A DNA stretch of 25,775 nucleotides, from positions 1-25,775 of the forward strand of contig CAMDJS010000021.1 of assembly GCA_945900685.1 (NCBI GenBank), in the 5' to 3' direction. This document shows, one piece after another, positions 1-7,593 of the stretch (position 1 is the stretch's first letter; every line of letters starts with the position of its first letter). The position numbers and the translations under genes are program-made. The notes under the pieces are model-generated. The model searched no databases. It was not told where the DNA came from and was given only the letters and a program-made list of their open reading frames with translations. The stretch comes from Bordetella parapertussis (lineage in GTDB: Bacteria > Pseudomonadota > Gammaproteobacteria > Burkholderiales > Burkholderiaceae_C).

Positions 1-300
1 GCCACTTTCAGCCCGGAACTCAGCGACTTGACCATCTATGTCATCGATGTCGCCGCCGGAGAAAAAATTCCGCGCAAAGGTGGTCCGGGCATCACCAAAA
101 GCGATTTGTTCATCATCAATAAAACCGATTTAGCCCCGCACGTCGGCGCGAATCTGGAGGTGATGAAATCGGACACAGAACGCATGCGCAGCGGCCCGCA
201 AGGTCTCAAACCTTTTGTCATGACCAATTTGAAAACATTGAGCGGTCTAGACACGGTGGTTGCATTCATTGAAACGAAAGGCATGCTGGCAACAGCTTGA
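1..300 (+). CDS. ureG: Urease accessory GTPase UreG, C-terminal part (5' end outside window)
   Basis: The reading frame is open from base 1 and ends in TGA at 298-300, giving the last 99 residues of a UreG-type protein. UreG is a SIMIBI-class GTPase that works in the cytoplasm with UreD/UreF/UreE to deliver nickel to urease. What is visible is typical of the family: [19 protein letters not shown] followed by the guanine-specificity motif NKTDLAP, then VGANLEVM and a TNLKT stretch near the end. The P-loop and the CPH nickel-binding region lie upstream of the window and cannot be checked. The C-terminus is of normal length. The remaining urease genes are presumably further upstream. The next gene starts 8 bases after the stop but is functionally unrelated, so shared transcription may be incidental. 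Confidence 0.93.
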   Translation, partial: ATFSPELSDLTIYVIDVAAGEKIPRKGGPGITKSDLFIINKTDLAPHVGANLEVMKSDTERMRSGPQGLKPFVMTNLKTLSGLDTVVAFIETKGMLATA

Positions 301-307
301 ACATCCC

Positions 308-1309
308 ATGAGAAAAATCATTGCCCTGATTTGCTTAGCGATCAGTTGTAGCGCACAAGCCGACGCGCCTGTGTACGGCCCTGAATTGCAAGGCTTCAAA
401 TATCCCGCACCCGTGCTGTCATTCAATTTCGTTGCGTACCGCCAACCGATGCAAATGGCCTACTTGGACTACCCATCCAGCAAGCCCAAAGCACCGGTCG
501 CGGTATTGATGCATGGCAAAAATTTCTGTGCGGCCACCTGGCATGCCACCGCACTCGTGTTGCAAAAAGCGGGAATGCGTGTCATCGTTCCTGACCAAAT
601 TGGTTTTTGCAAGTCCAGCAAACCCATTGGGTATGAATACAGTTTCGCTGAACTCGCCAGCAACACGCATGCATTATTAAAATCGTTGAAGATTGAAAAA
701 GCCACCGTCGTGGGCCATTCCATGGGCGGCATGTTGGCCACGCGTTATGCGCTGATGTACCCCGAGGCAGTGACGCAATTGGTATTAGTCAATCCCTTGG
801 GCCTGGAAGACTGGAAAGCCTTAGGGGTTCCCACTCTCAGCGAAGACCAGTGGTATGCGCGTGAATTGAACCAAACCGATGAACGCATGCGCCATTACCA
901 GCTCAAAACCTATTACGCCAATGAATGGAAGCCGGAGTACGAACCGTGGGTGCAAATGATCGCTGGCATGTACCGCGGCCCGGGCAAAGAAGCCGTGGCC
1001 AGACAATCAGCGCAAGCCTATGTGATGATTTTTCATCAACCCGTGCTTTACGAGTTTCCAACTATCAAAGTTCCCACGCTGCTGTTGATCGGGGAAAAAG
1101 ACACCACCGCCATTGGCAGAGACATGGCATCCGAGCCCATCAAATACACCATGGGCAATTACCGCGCTTTGTCACTCAAAGCCGTCAAAACCATTCCAGG
1201 TGCACAACTGGTTTTGTTTCCGGACTTAGGCCATGCCCCGCAGGTGCAAAACCCCGACCGCTTTCACACCGCATTGGTCAATCAGTTGGTGGCGTTGGAA
1301 GGCCATTGA
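308..1309 (+). CDS. Secreted alpha/beta-fold hydrolase
   Basis: This is a 333-residue alpha/beta hydrolase with an N-terminal signal peptide (residues 1-20, ending in an AQADA-type cleavage region), so it is probably periplasmic. The substrate is unknown. The nucleophile elbow GHSMGG places the serine at about residue 138. The acid is probably D265 in IGEKD, and the histidine is about H309 in LGHAP. The oxyanion region is MHGKNFCAATW (about 68-78). The frame stays open upstream to an ATG at 260 inside ureG, but the ATG at 308 is chosen because it directly begins the signal peptide and follows the ureG stop. The stop codon abuts the stop of the convergent SDR gene with no base between. It resembles epoxide-hydrolase-like or haloalkane-dehalogenase-like family members, and no narrower function is supported. 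Confidence 0.85.
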   Translation: MRKIIALICLAISCSAQADAPVYGPELQGFKYPAPVLSFNFVAYRQPMQMAYLDYPSSKPKAPVAVLMHGKNFCAATWHATALVLQKAGMRVIVPDQIGFCKSSKPIGYEYSFAELASNTHALLKSLKIEKATVVGHSMGGMLATRYALMYPEAVTQLVLVNPLGLEDWKALGVPTLSEDQWYARELNQTDERMRHYQLKTYYANEWKPEYEPWVQMIAGMYRGPGKEAVARQSAQAYVMIFHQPVLYEFPTIKVPTLLLIGEKDTTAIGRDMASEPIKYTMGNYRALSLKAVKTIPGAQLVLFPDLGHAPQVQNPDRFHTALVNQLVALEGH

Positions 1310-1981
1310 CTATCGCACCGCCCAGCCACCGCTGACCGGGAACACCTGCCCGACAAAGCAGTCGGCATGGCGGCTGCACAAATACGCGGCGAACTCGGCG
1401 TCTTCCTCGGCTTTGACCAGCCTGCCCAATGGCACCTCGCGTTTCATACGCTCGATGAAGCGTGGGTTGGCTTGCACCTCGGGCGGGAAATAGGTGGGGT
1501 TGTCGACAAAGTTTTGCGCGATGGCATTGACTTGGATATTCATCGGTGCGAGTTCCACACCGATGGCTTGCACATACGCCAATTGCGCGCCGCGCGCTGC
1601 GCTGTAACTCGATGCCCGCTTCATGCCGCGCAAGGCACTGGCGCTGCCCATCACCAAAATTTTGCCGCGCCCTCTGTCTTGCATGTGCGGCAACACCGCT
1701 TTGACCAATCGGGGTAAAGGATGAACCATGGTGTCGAACATGTGCTGCCATTCCTCCTCATCCACATTGCCCACGGGTGTGGAAGGCGCGGGCACTGCCA
1801 AATTCACCAGCAACACATCGATAGACCCGTGTTGCTGAACCATGCGAAGCGGTGCATCGACAGCACTCAAATCCCGTGTGTCTGACAACACCTCGGCGCC
1901 ATGTGCGGCCAAGGCTTGGCACAAAGCCGGCCCCATGAACACATCGGCTTGTGTCACCAATATTCTCAGCCCTTGCAGCAT
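1310..1981 (-). CDS. Short-chain dehydrogenase/reductase-like protein with altered active site
   Basis: This 223-residue protein has the SDR fold pattern. It starts with a beta strand (LRILVT), has NLAV at about 60-63 where classical SDRs have NNAG, GSAS at 112-115 with the usual serine, and SYSAARGA around the catalytic tyrosine (Y126). It ends with a VSGGW-type motif. Two departures from classical SDRs are visible. The glycine-rich cofactor motif is degenerate (TQADVFMG instead of TGxxxGxG), and the lysine of YxxxK is arginine (R130). Substrate and cofactor cannot be predicted, and it may be a divergent or non-classical member. The gene lies 6 bases downstream of the DUF6172-like gene on the same strand, so the two probably form an operon. 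Confidence 0.8.
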   Translation of the reverse strand: MLQGLRILVTQADVFMGPALCQALAAHGAEVLSDTRDLSAVDAPLRMVQQHGSIDVLLVNLAVPAPSTPVGNVDEEEWQHMFDTMVHPLPRLVKAVLPHMQDRGRGKILVMGSASALRGMKRASSYSAARGAQLAYVQAIGVELAPMNIQVNAIAQNFVDNPTYFPPEVQANPRFIERMKREVPLGRLVKAEEDAEFAAYLCSRHADCFVGQVFPVSGGWAVR

Positions 1982-1987
1982 CTTGAT

Positions 1988-2329
1988 TTACTCCGGCAAA
2001 TCGTCATCTTCATCCTCTGGGACGACGTCATCGCTTGGTACCACCGGTCGGGGTTGACGCTTGCCATGCGTGGTGATGATTTCCACGTACACCTGCGTGG
2101 CCTGCTCTTTGGCTGCCGCATCAATCGATGCAATCATGGCTGACAAATGCAGGGTCTCGGCGACTTCTGCACTCAGTCCAAAGCGACACGCAAAATCCCA
2201 AAAGTCCACACCCTCGGGAAGTGGTCTGCGGCGCTCGCGCTTCAAATATTTGCGTACATCGTGCTTGACGGCTTCCAACACCCTGTCTGGGTGACGTCCC
2301 TCTGCTTGTAATGGATAGGTTTTTCTCAT
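1988..2329 (-). CDS. DUF6172-like conserved hypothetical protein
   Basis: This is a 113-residue soluble protein starting MRKTYPL. It has a very basic stretch (RKYLKRERRRPLPEG, about 26-40), the motif GVDFWDFACRFG, a helical segment with LHLSAMIASIDAA, and an acidic tail (DDVVPEDEDDDLPE). The N-terminal and FWDF motifs match what I recall of the DUF6172 family, which has no assigned function. I could not run a profile search, so the family name is from memory. It is the first gene of a two-gene unit with the SDR gene and is divergent from crcB, with about 66 bases between the two starts. No transmembrane segment is visible. Confidence 0.7.
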   Translation of the reverse strand: MRKTYPLQAEGRHPDRVLEAVKHDVRKYLKRERRRPLPEGVDFWDFACRFGLSAEVAETLHLSAMIASIDAAAKEQATQVYVEIITTHGKRQPRPVVPSDDVVPEDEDDDLPE

Positions 2330-2395
2330 GCGTTGGATTATGCGGCCAGCTTGGTGAGTTGATAATCGACTGAATGTTTTTTCAAGGACAGGCCT

Positions 2396-2773
2396 ATGTC
2401 AGCTGTGATTGCAATTTGTATCGGGGCATGTGTGGGCGCATTGGCTCGCTGGCAACTCAGTGTGCATTTCAACCCAAGCGGCGTTCTTCCTTGGGGCACC
2501 TTGTACGCCAATCTGATCGGCGGTTATTTGATCGGTGTGTGCGTCGCTGTTTTTCAGCAATTACCCGAACTTGATCCGCTGTGGAGACTGCTCTTGGTCA
2601 CAGGTTTTCTAGGTGCTTTGACCACTTTCTCTTCATTCAGCAGCGAGGTGGTGCAAATGCTCATCCATTCACGTTACGGTATGGCCTTGCTCACAGCTGC
2701 AGTGCATTTGTTCGGCTCACTGCTGTTAACCCTAGCAGGCATCAAAACTGTAGAGATGCTTTGGGTGCGGTAA
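2396..2773 (+). CDS. crcB: CrcB/Fluc-type fluoride channel
   Basis: This 125-residue integral membrane protein has four predicted helices and the hallmark CrcB/Fluc motifs. These are GALARWQ near residue 14, GTLYANLIGGYLIG (about 34-47, with the conserved Asn at about 39), and GFLGALTTFSSFSSE (about 70-84). Fluc channels are dual-topology homodimers that export fluoride from the cytoplasm. The length is normal. The ATG at 2396 is preceded by AAGGACAGG as ribosome binding site. I looked for a fluoride riboswitch in the 66 bases upstream and saw no convincing candidate. The gene has no evident link to the photosynthesis genes. Confidence 0.92.
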   Translation: MSAVIAICIGACVGALARWQLSVHFNPSGVLPWGTLYANLIGGYLIGVCVAVFQQLPELDPLWRLLLVTGFLGALTTFSSFSSEVVQMLIHSRYGMALLTAAVHLFGSLLLTLAGIKTVEMLWVR

Positions 2774-2810
2774 GCGGGTTGTCAGCGCCATAGCTCACAT
2801 TGCTCATTCA

Positions 2811-3899
2811 ATGACTATTCCTACACTTACCGTCAACCGTTTGACCCAAATCGAACAAGCCAGAGCCGCGATTTTTCAAGAAGGCGCAACCAGCTCTGCG
2901 CTGGTGCCCGACTGGATCACGCAAAGCTGGCAACGCTGCCTGTCCTATGGTATGCAGCCTCATTACCAAGTGGCTTTTGACCCGCTGACGCCATCACACA
3001 TTCGCCGCACCTTGGATCAGAACCACGAGTTGGTGCAAGCCGCACATTCCGAGTTGGAGCGACTCGCACGCGCCATCGCTGGCACTTCGTTTTTTGCTTT
3101 GATCACCGACGCCAAAGGCGTGGTGATTGATGTGGCCGGCACGATCGACAGGCACGACCGCCGGGTTGATGCCATCGCGCGCATCGGTGTTGAACTCAGC
3201 GAGCAGTCAGTGGGTACCACCGCCATCAGCGCCGCTTTGAGCGAAAAAATTCCGGTATGGCTGCACCGAGGAGAGCATTTTTTCAAAGACACGTCTGTTT
3301 ACAGTTGTGCGGGCGCGCCGCTTTGGAATGGACAAGGCGAATGCATAGGCATGCTGGATTTAACCGGTGTCATGAGCCAAGAACGTCCCGAATTGAAACA
3401 TCTGGCGGCTTTGTCCTCACGCAGCATCAGCAATGCTTTTTTACTGCGCCAACCACATCACTTGCTGCTGCGCATGAATTGGCCCGGGCGACTTTTGGGT
3501 GATGACAACGACGGCTTGTTGCTTTTGAATGATGAAGGTGAAGTGCTCGGCGCCAATATGCTGGCACGCGACATGCTCAATATGGTCTCTGGTGCGCATG
3601 CACACGCCAACGATTTGTTTGCCATCCCCATGGGCTTGCTGTTTGATGCCGCGTGCGACAGCCTGCCCAGAGATGTGCCGCTTTGGTCAGGCCTGACGCT
3701 GCAAGTGCGCAGCCAGCTGCAGCATGCTTGTAACCATTTGCAACAACCGGCTACTACCGGCGCATTGCAACAAATTCAGTCTGCCATGATCAGCAAGGCC
3801 ATTTCTCACGCCAAAGGCAATGTGTCTCAAGCGGCAAAGGCGCTTGGTATCAGCAGGGCCACGCTTTACCGAAAACTCTCGCGCAAAAAAAGCCCATAG
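2811..3899 (+). CDS. GAF-domain / Fis-type HTH transcriptional regulator without AAA+ domain
   Basis: This 362-residue regulator resembles the sensory and DNA-binding ends of AcoR-type activators. The N-terminal part has WITQSWQRCLSYGM (about 35-48), typical of that family. A GAF-like domain spans about 75-215 (FFALITDAKGVVIDVAG, then VGTTAI and YSCAGAPLW). A weak PAS-like segment follows at about 230-275. The C-terminus is a Fis-type helix-turn-helix (GNVSQAAKALGISRATLYRKL, about 336-356). The central sigma54-activating AAA+ ATPase with Walker motifs and GAFTGA is absent, so it should not activate sigma54 promoters as a true AcoR does. It ends 66 bases before the TRAP transporter genes on the same strand, so it may regulate them; that is inference from position. 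No ligand can be assigned. Confidence 0.82.
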   Translation: MTIPTLTVNRLTQIEQARAAIFQEGATSSALVPDWITQSWQRCLSYGMQPHYQVAFDPLTPSHIRRTLDQNHELVQAAHSELERLARAIAGTSFFALITDAKGVVIDVAGTIDRHDRRVDAIARIGVELSEQSVGTTAISAALSEKIPVWLHRGEHFFKDTSVYSCAGAPLWNGQGECIGMLDLTGVMSQERPELKHLAALSSRSISNAFLLRQPHHLLLRMNWPGRLLGDDNDGLLLLNDEGEVLGANMLARDMLNMVSGAHAHANDLFAIPMGLLFDAACDSLPRDVPLWSGLTLQVRSQLQHACNHLQQPATTGALQQIQSAMISKAISHAKGNVSQAAKALGISRATLYRKLSRKKSP

Positions 3900-3965
3900 C
3901 GAACTGAAAAATCAGCTCTTTGTAAGCATAGAATCATCTTTTGCCAATTTTTTCCGGAGCCTGAT

Positions 3966-4571
3966 ATGCAGGGATTGCTGAAATTTTCAAACGTTGTCGA
4001 TCGTTTCAATACGTGGATCAACCGCTACGTCATCTGGTTGATCTTGGCCGCCACTTTGATCAGCGCCATCAACGCTTTGGTACGCAAAATCTTCAACACC
4101 AGCTCCAACGCTTTTTTGGAAGTGCAGTGGTATTTGTTTGCAGCTTCTTTTTTACTGGCTTCTTGCTACACCTTGCTGCAAAACGAGCACGTCAAAATCG
4201 ACGTGGTGTATTCCAAATTTACACGCCGAACACAAACCCAAATCGATATATTCGGTTTTGCCTGTTTCATGCTTCCCATGTGCACCGCCGTGCTGTGGTT
4301 TGGTGTGCCGTTTTTCTGGAAAGGCCTCATGAGCGGTGAAATGTCTTCCAACGCTGGTGGCTTGATCCGTTGGCCGGTCTACGCCATGATCCCGCTGGGC
4401 TTTGGATTGTTGTGGCTGCAAGGCATGTCTGAATTGATCAAGCGCGTCGCCTTCCTCAAAGGAATCATCCCAGACCCAACGCTCAAGCCCGGCGAAAAAT
4501 CTGCCGAAGAAGAACTGGCCGAAGAAATTCGCAAGTTGGCAGAATCCAAAACCCATCCACAAAAAGCCTGA
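3966..4571 (+). CDS. TRAP transporter small membrane subunit (DctQ/TakQ-like)
   Basis: This 201-residue protein has four hydrophobic helices (roughly 20-40, 52-72, 95-115 and 133-155). It carries family patterns such as EVQWYLFAASFLLASCYTLLQNEHVKIDV and the RWPVYAMIPLGF stretch near the fourth helix. DctQ subunits pair with the large DctM subunit in the inner membrane to form the sodium-driven part of tripartite (TRAP) transporters. A charged C-terminal tail (EKSAEEELAEEIRKLAESK) follows the last helix. The ATG is preceded by CCGGAGCC as ribosome binding site. The large subunit gene follows after 16 bases, so the two are co-transcribed. The substrate is inferred from the TakP-like binding protein at 6475-7554. 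Confidence 0.9.
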   Translation: MQGLLKFSNVVDRFNTWINRYVIWLILAATLISAINALVRKIFNTSSNAFLEVQWYLFAASFLLASCYTLLQNEHVKIDVVYSKFTRRTQTQIDIFGFACFMLPMCTAVLWFGVPFFWKGLMSGEMSSNAGGLIRWPVYAMIPLGFGLLWLQGMSELIKRVAFLKGIIPDPTLKPGEKSAEEELAEEIRKLAESKTHPQKA

Positions 4572-4587
4572 ATCGGGAACGACCACC

Positions 4588-6357
4588 ATGGAATTTTTTA
4601 CACACAACCTCGCCCCGGTCATGTTCCTGGGACTGATTGTTTTTCTGATGCTGGGTTTTCCGGTGGCTTTCAGTTTGGGCGCATGCGGATTGTTTTTCGG
4701 CTTCATCGGTATTGAATTGGGCGTGTTGCCCGAAGCCTTGTTGCAAGCTTTGCCTTTGCGAATCTTCGGCATCATGCAAAACGACACCTTGCTGGCCATT
4801 CCGTTTTTCACGCTCATGGGCTTGATATTGGAACGCTCGGGCATGGCCGAAGACCTGCTAGACACCATCGGCCAATTGTTCGGTCCGGTTCGAGGCGGCT
4901 TGGCATTTGCTGTCATTTTTGTGGGTGCGTTACTGGCAGCCACCACCGGCGTGGTGGCTGCATCAGTTATCTCCATGGGACTGATTTCCTTGCCCATCAT
5001 GCTGCGCTACGGCTATGACAGACGCATCGCTTCTGGCGTGATCGCCGCGTCAGGCACCTTGGCACAAATCATCCCGCCATCACTGGTACTGATCATTTTG
5101 GCGGACCAACTCGGTCGCAGCGTCGGTGAAATGTACAAAGGTGCCTTCCTCCCAGGCTTCATATTGACCGGCTTGTATGTATTGTTCATCATGGGCGTGG
5201 CCATCTTCCGCCCGCAATGGGTACCCGCATTGCCCTTGTCAGCCCGCACCATCCGCGAAGACAACGGCAAGTCGGGTCTGCTTTCACTGTTGCTTCTGAC
5301 GATTTTGTGCACTTTTTCCGCGGTGTATTTGGCGCAAAGCTATCCAGCCATCTTGGACTACTTCAAAGGCAGCACTGGCTCCAATCCGGCCAATGATGAA
5401 ACCATCGTGGTGTCGCTTTGCTGCGGTGTATTGTTGGCTTTTGTGCTAGCCGTCATCAACAAGACTGCGCGCATTGGCCTGTTATCCAACATGGCTGAAC
5501 GCGTGACTTTTGTATTGATTCCACCGCTGTTACTGATCTTTTTGGTGCTGGGCACTATCTTTTTGGGCATTGCTACCCCCACCGAGGGCGGTGCCATGGG
5601 TGCCTTGGGCGCCATCATCATGGCCACCGTGCGCGGTCGACTCAGTTATACGCTGCTCAAACAGGCTTTGACCTCCACCACCAAATTGTCCAGCTTTGTG
5701 CTCTTTATTTTGATTGGCTCCACCTGTTTCAGTCTGGTATTCCAAGGCGTGGATGGACATATGTGGGTGGAACATTTGCTGGGTGATTTGCCGGGTGGGC
5801 AACTCGGTTTTCTGATCGTCGTCAATATATTGATTTTTGTTCTCGCCTTTTTCTTGGACTTCTTTGAACTTGCGTTCATCGTGGTGCCGTTGCTGGGGCC
5901 CGTCGCAGAAAAACTCGGCATCGACCTGATATGGTTTGGTGTGTTGTTGGCTGTCAACATGCAAACATCGTTCATGCACCCGCCATTTGGATTCGCGCTG
6001 TTTTATTTGCGCAGTGTGGCGCCGATCAAAGCCTATTTCGACAAGCCCACGCAAAAAGAAATTCCGCCCGTCACCACCATGCAAATTTATTGGGGTGCCG
6101 TACCGTACGTCATCATCCAAATTATCATGGTTGGCCTGATCATTGCCTTCCCTGGCATCGTATCCAGTGGCCTGGACAAGGAAGAAGGTTTGAGCGCTGA
6201 ACAAGTTCAACTTGAAATGATGAACGCCACACAAGAAGGTGAACTGTCTGCCGACCCGGCGGCTGCGCAAACCGGTGCTGAAACAGAAACCAAACTGGAA
6301 GACGACCCGATGAAGATGATGCAGGAGTCTATGAACAAGGAAAACGAGAAAAAATAA
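4588..6357 (+). CDS. TRAP transporter large membrane subunit (DctM/TakM-like)
   Basis: This 589-residue, highly hydrophobic protein has about twelve or more transmembrane segments. It carries the DctM-type signatures FFTLMGLILERSGMAEDLLDTI near residue 72, GTLAQIIPPSLVLIILAD near 155, and a second-half ATPTEGGAMGALGA. It is the substrate/sodium translocating subunit. It is longer than the common DctM size of about 430 residues, with an enlarged loop in the middle and a hydrophilic, acidic tail after the last helix (from about residue 527, rich in Glu, Asp, Gln and Met). Such length occurs in the subgroup that includes alpha-keto-acid and mannitol/chloroaromatic-type TRAP systems. Two hairpins follow the gene. 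Confidence 0.9.
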   Translation: MEFFTHNLAPVMFLGLIVFLMLGFPVAFSLGACGLFFGFIGIELGVLPEALLQALPLRIFGIMQNDTLLAIPFFTLMGLILERSGMAEDLLDTIGQLFGPVRGGLAFAVIFVGALLAATTGVVAASVISMGLISLPIMLRYGYDRRIASGVIAASGTLAQIIPPSLVLIILADQLGRSVGEMYKGAFLPGFILTGLYVLFIMGVAIFRPQWVPALPLSARTIREDNGKSGLLSLLLLTILCTFSAVYLAQSYPAILDYFKGSTGSNPANDETIVVSLCCGVLLAFVLAVINKTARIGLLSNMAERVTFVLIPPLLLIFLVLGTIFLGIATPTEGGAMGALGAIIMATVRGRLSYTLLKQALTSTTKLSSFVLFILIGSTCFSLVFQGVDGHMWVEHLLGDLPGGQLGFLIVVNILIFVLAFFLDFFELAFIVVPLLGPVAEKLGIDLIWFGVLLAVNMQTSFMHPPFGFALFYLRSVAPIKAYFDKPTQKEIPPVTTMQIYWGAVPYVIIQIIMVGLIIAFPGIVSSGLDKEEGLSAEQVQLEMMNATQEGELSADPAAAQTGAETETKLEDDPMKMMQESMNKENEKK

Positions 6358-6363
6358 AGCCCG

Positions 6364-6390
6364 AGACAGACCTGCAATCAAGGTCTGTCT
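6364..6390 (+). terminator. Hairpin downstream of the TRAP large-subunit gene
   Basis: The arms AGACAGACCT and AGGTCTGTCT form a perfect 10-bp stem around a 7-nt loop (gcaatca), starting 7 bases after the dctM stop. It is followed by GTGTTTG rather than a clean T-run. It may therefore be a weak terminator or an mRNA 3'-end stabilising stem that works together with the next hairpin. Confidence 0.6.
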
Positions 6391-6424
6391 GTGTTTGCCA
6401 GGTCTTTGTTGTTTTCCCTGACAG

Positions 6425-6463
6425 CCAGAAAAAAAGCCCCGCAGTGCGGGGCTTATTTTCTGG
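6425..6463. terminator. Strong bidirectional terminator between convergent TRAP genes
   Basis: This is a nearly perfect 39-nt inverted repeat. CCAG and a run of A lead into GCCCCGC, loop AGT, then GCGGGGC, TTATTTT and CTGG. The GC core is flanked by A-rich sequence on one side and T-rich sequence on the other. It gives a T-run of seven for minus-strand transcripts (end of the binding-protein gene, which stops 11 bases away) and TTATTTT for plus-strand transcripts. It should isolate the two halves of the transporter locus. Confidence 0.88.
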
Positions 6464-6474
6464 CAAAGTTCAAA

Positions 6475-7554
6475 TCAGAGTTTGACGCCTTGCATATAAC
6501 GGTCAAAGGTAGCTTCGGAGAAGCGGAACCTCAGGTTTTGCTGTTTGCGAAACGCTGAATAGTCAGCGTACACCTTTTTCCAGTTCGGGTTTTTGGCACT
6601 GAGTTCGTCGTACAAGGCCATGGACTCTTTGAAAGCCACATCCATCAAGTCTTTGGGGAAGGGCAGGACTTTGGTTTTGCTGGCGACCAACTGCATCAAT
6701 GCAGTCGGGTTGCGGGCATCGTACTTGGCTTGACAGTCCACGTGGGCAAATGCGGATGCACATTCGATGATGGATTTGTTCACCGCAGACAAACTGTTGA
6801 ACGCCTTGTCGTTGATGAAGAAGTCCAATTGCGGACCTCCCTCCCACCAACCTGGGTAGTAATAAAAGGGAGCGACCTTGTTGAAGCCGAGTTTTTGGTC
6901 GTCATAAGGACCGATCCACTCGGCAGCGTCGATGGTGCCTTTTTCCAGCGCCTGGTAAATCTCACCGCCGGGAATATTTTGCGGCACACCGCCCATGCGC
7001 TCGATCACTTTACCGGCAAAACCACCGACACGGAATTTCAAACCTTTGATGTCAGCGACTGACTTGACTTCCTTGCGGAACCAACCACCCATTTGCACGC
7101 CGGTGTTGCCGGCTGGAAAGTTGATGATGCTGTATTGCTTGTAAAACTCACGCATGAGTTTCATGCCGTTGCCTTGGAACATCCAAGAAGACATTTGACG
7201 GCTGTTCAAACCAAAGGGAACCGTACAACCCAGCGCAAATGTTTCATCTTTGCCGAAAAAATAGTAAGGGGCTGTGTGGCCGATTTCGACTGTACCGTTT
7301 TGCACGCCGTCGACTACGCCAAAGGGAGGCATGAGTTCACCAGCGGCGTGGGTAGAGATGACGAATTTGCCGCCGCTCAGATCACTTACTTTTTTAGCAA
7401 AAACTTCAGCAGAACCGTAAATGGTGTCCAGTGATTTGGGGAAACTTGAGGCCAAGCGCCAGCGGATGGCTTCCTGCGCATGCACGGCAGGCGCCATACC
7501 CGCGCCAAGTATGCCTGCGATACCTGCATTTTTTAAGGCTGAACGACGATCCAT
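6475..7554 (-). CDS. TRAP transporter periplasmic substrate-binding protein (TakP/DctP-like)
   Basis: This 359-residue extracytoplasmic binding protein begins MDRRSALKNAGIAGILGAG, a twin-arginine-like signal with cleavage near AVHAQ (about 26). The mature part closely follows what I remember of TakP, the Rhodobacter sphaeroides alpha-keto-acid binding protein. Shared stretches include RLASSFPKSLDTIYGSAE, GNTGVQMGGWFRKE (about 149-162), KFRVGGFAGKV with the family's substrate-contacting arginine (about R175), DAAEWIGPYDDQKLGF and PGWWEGG. The likely ligands are 2-oxo acids such as pyruvate, but this is inference from similarity. The gene is convergent with dctQM, an unusual split. It starts 39 bases after the dxs stop on the same strand with no terminator between, so readthrough from dxs is possible. 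GGAG precedes the ATG. Confidence 0.92.
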   Translation of the reverse strand: MDRRSALKNAGIAGILGAGMAPAVHAQEAIRWRLASSFPKSLDTIYGSAEVFAKKVSDLSGGKFVISTHAAGELMPPFGVVDGVQNGTVEIGHTAPYYFFGKDETFALGCTVPFGLNSRQMSSWMFQGNGMKLMREFYKQYSIINFPAGNTGVQMGGWFRKEVKSVADIKGLKFRVGGFAGKVIERMGGVPQNIPGGEIYQALEKGTIDAAEWIGPYDDQKLGFNKVAPFYYYPGWWEGGPQLDFFINDKAFNSLSAVNKSIIECASAFAHVDCQAKYDARNPTALMQLVASKTKVLPFPKDLMDVAFKESMALYDELSAKNPNWKKVYADYSAFRKQQNLRFRFSEATFDRYMQGVKL

Positions 7555-7593
7555 GTGAACTCCAATCTAAAGTGGTTTTATTTAAAAATTTTA

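Noticed and set aside
2330..2395. Fluoride riboswitch in front of crcB
   Set aside because: The 66 bases show no convincing match to the crcB motif core or its stems.
4152..5000. Long minus-strand open frame opposite the TRAP membrane genes
   Set aside because: It is antisense to clear dctQ and dctM coding sequence, has no recognisable domain, and has the composition of a shadow frame.
5530..6381. Minus-strand frame of 283 codons opposite the end of dctM
   Set aside because: Rich in His and Gln from antisense codon use, no domain, fully covered by dctM.
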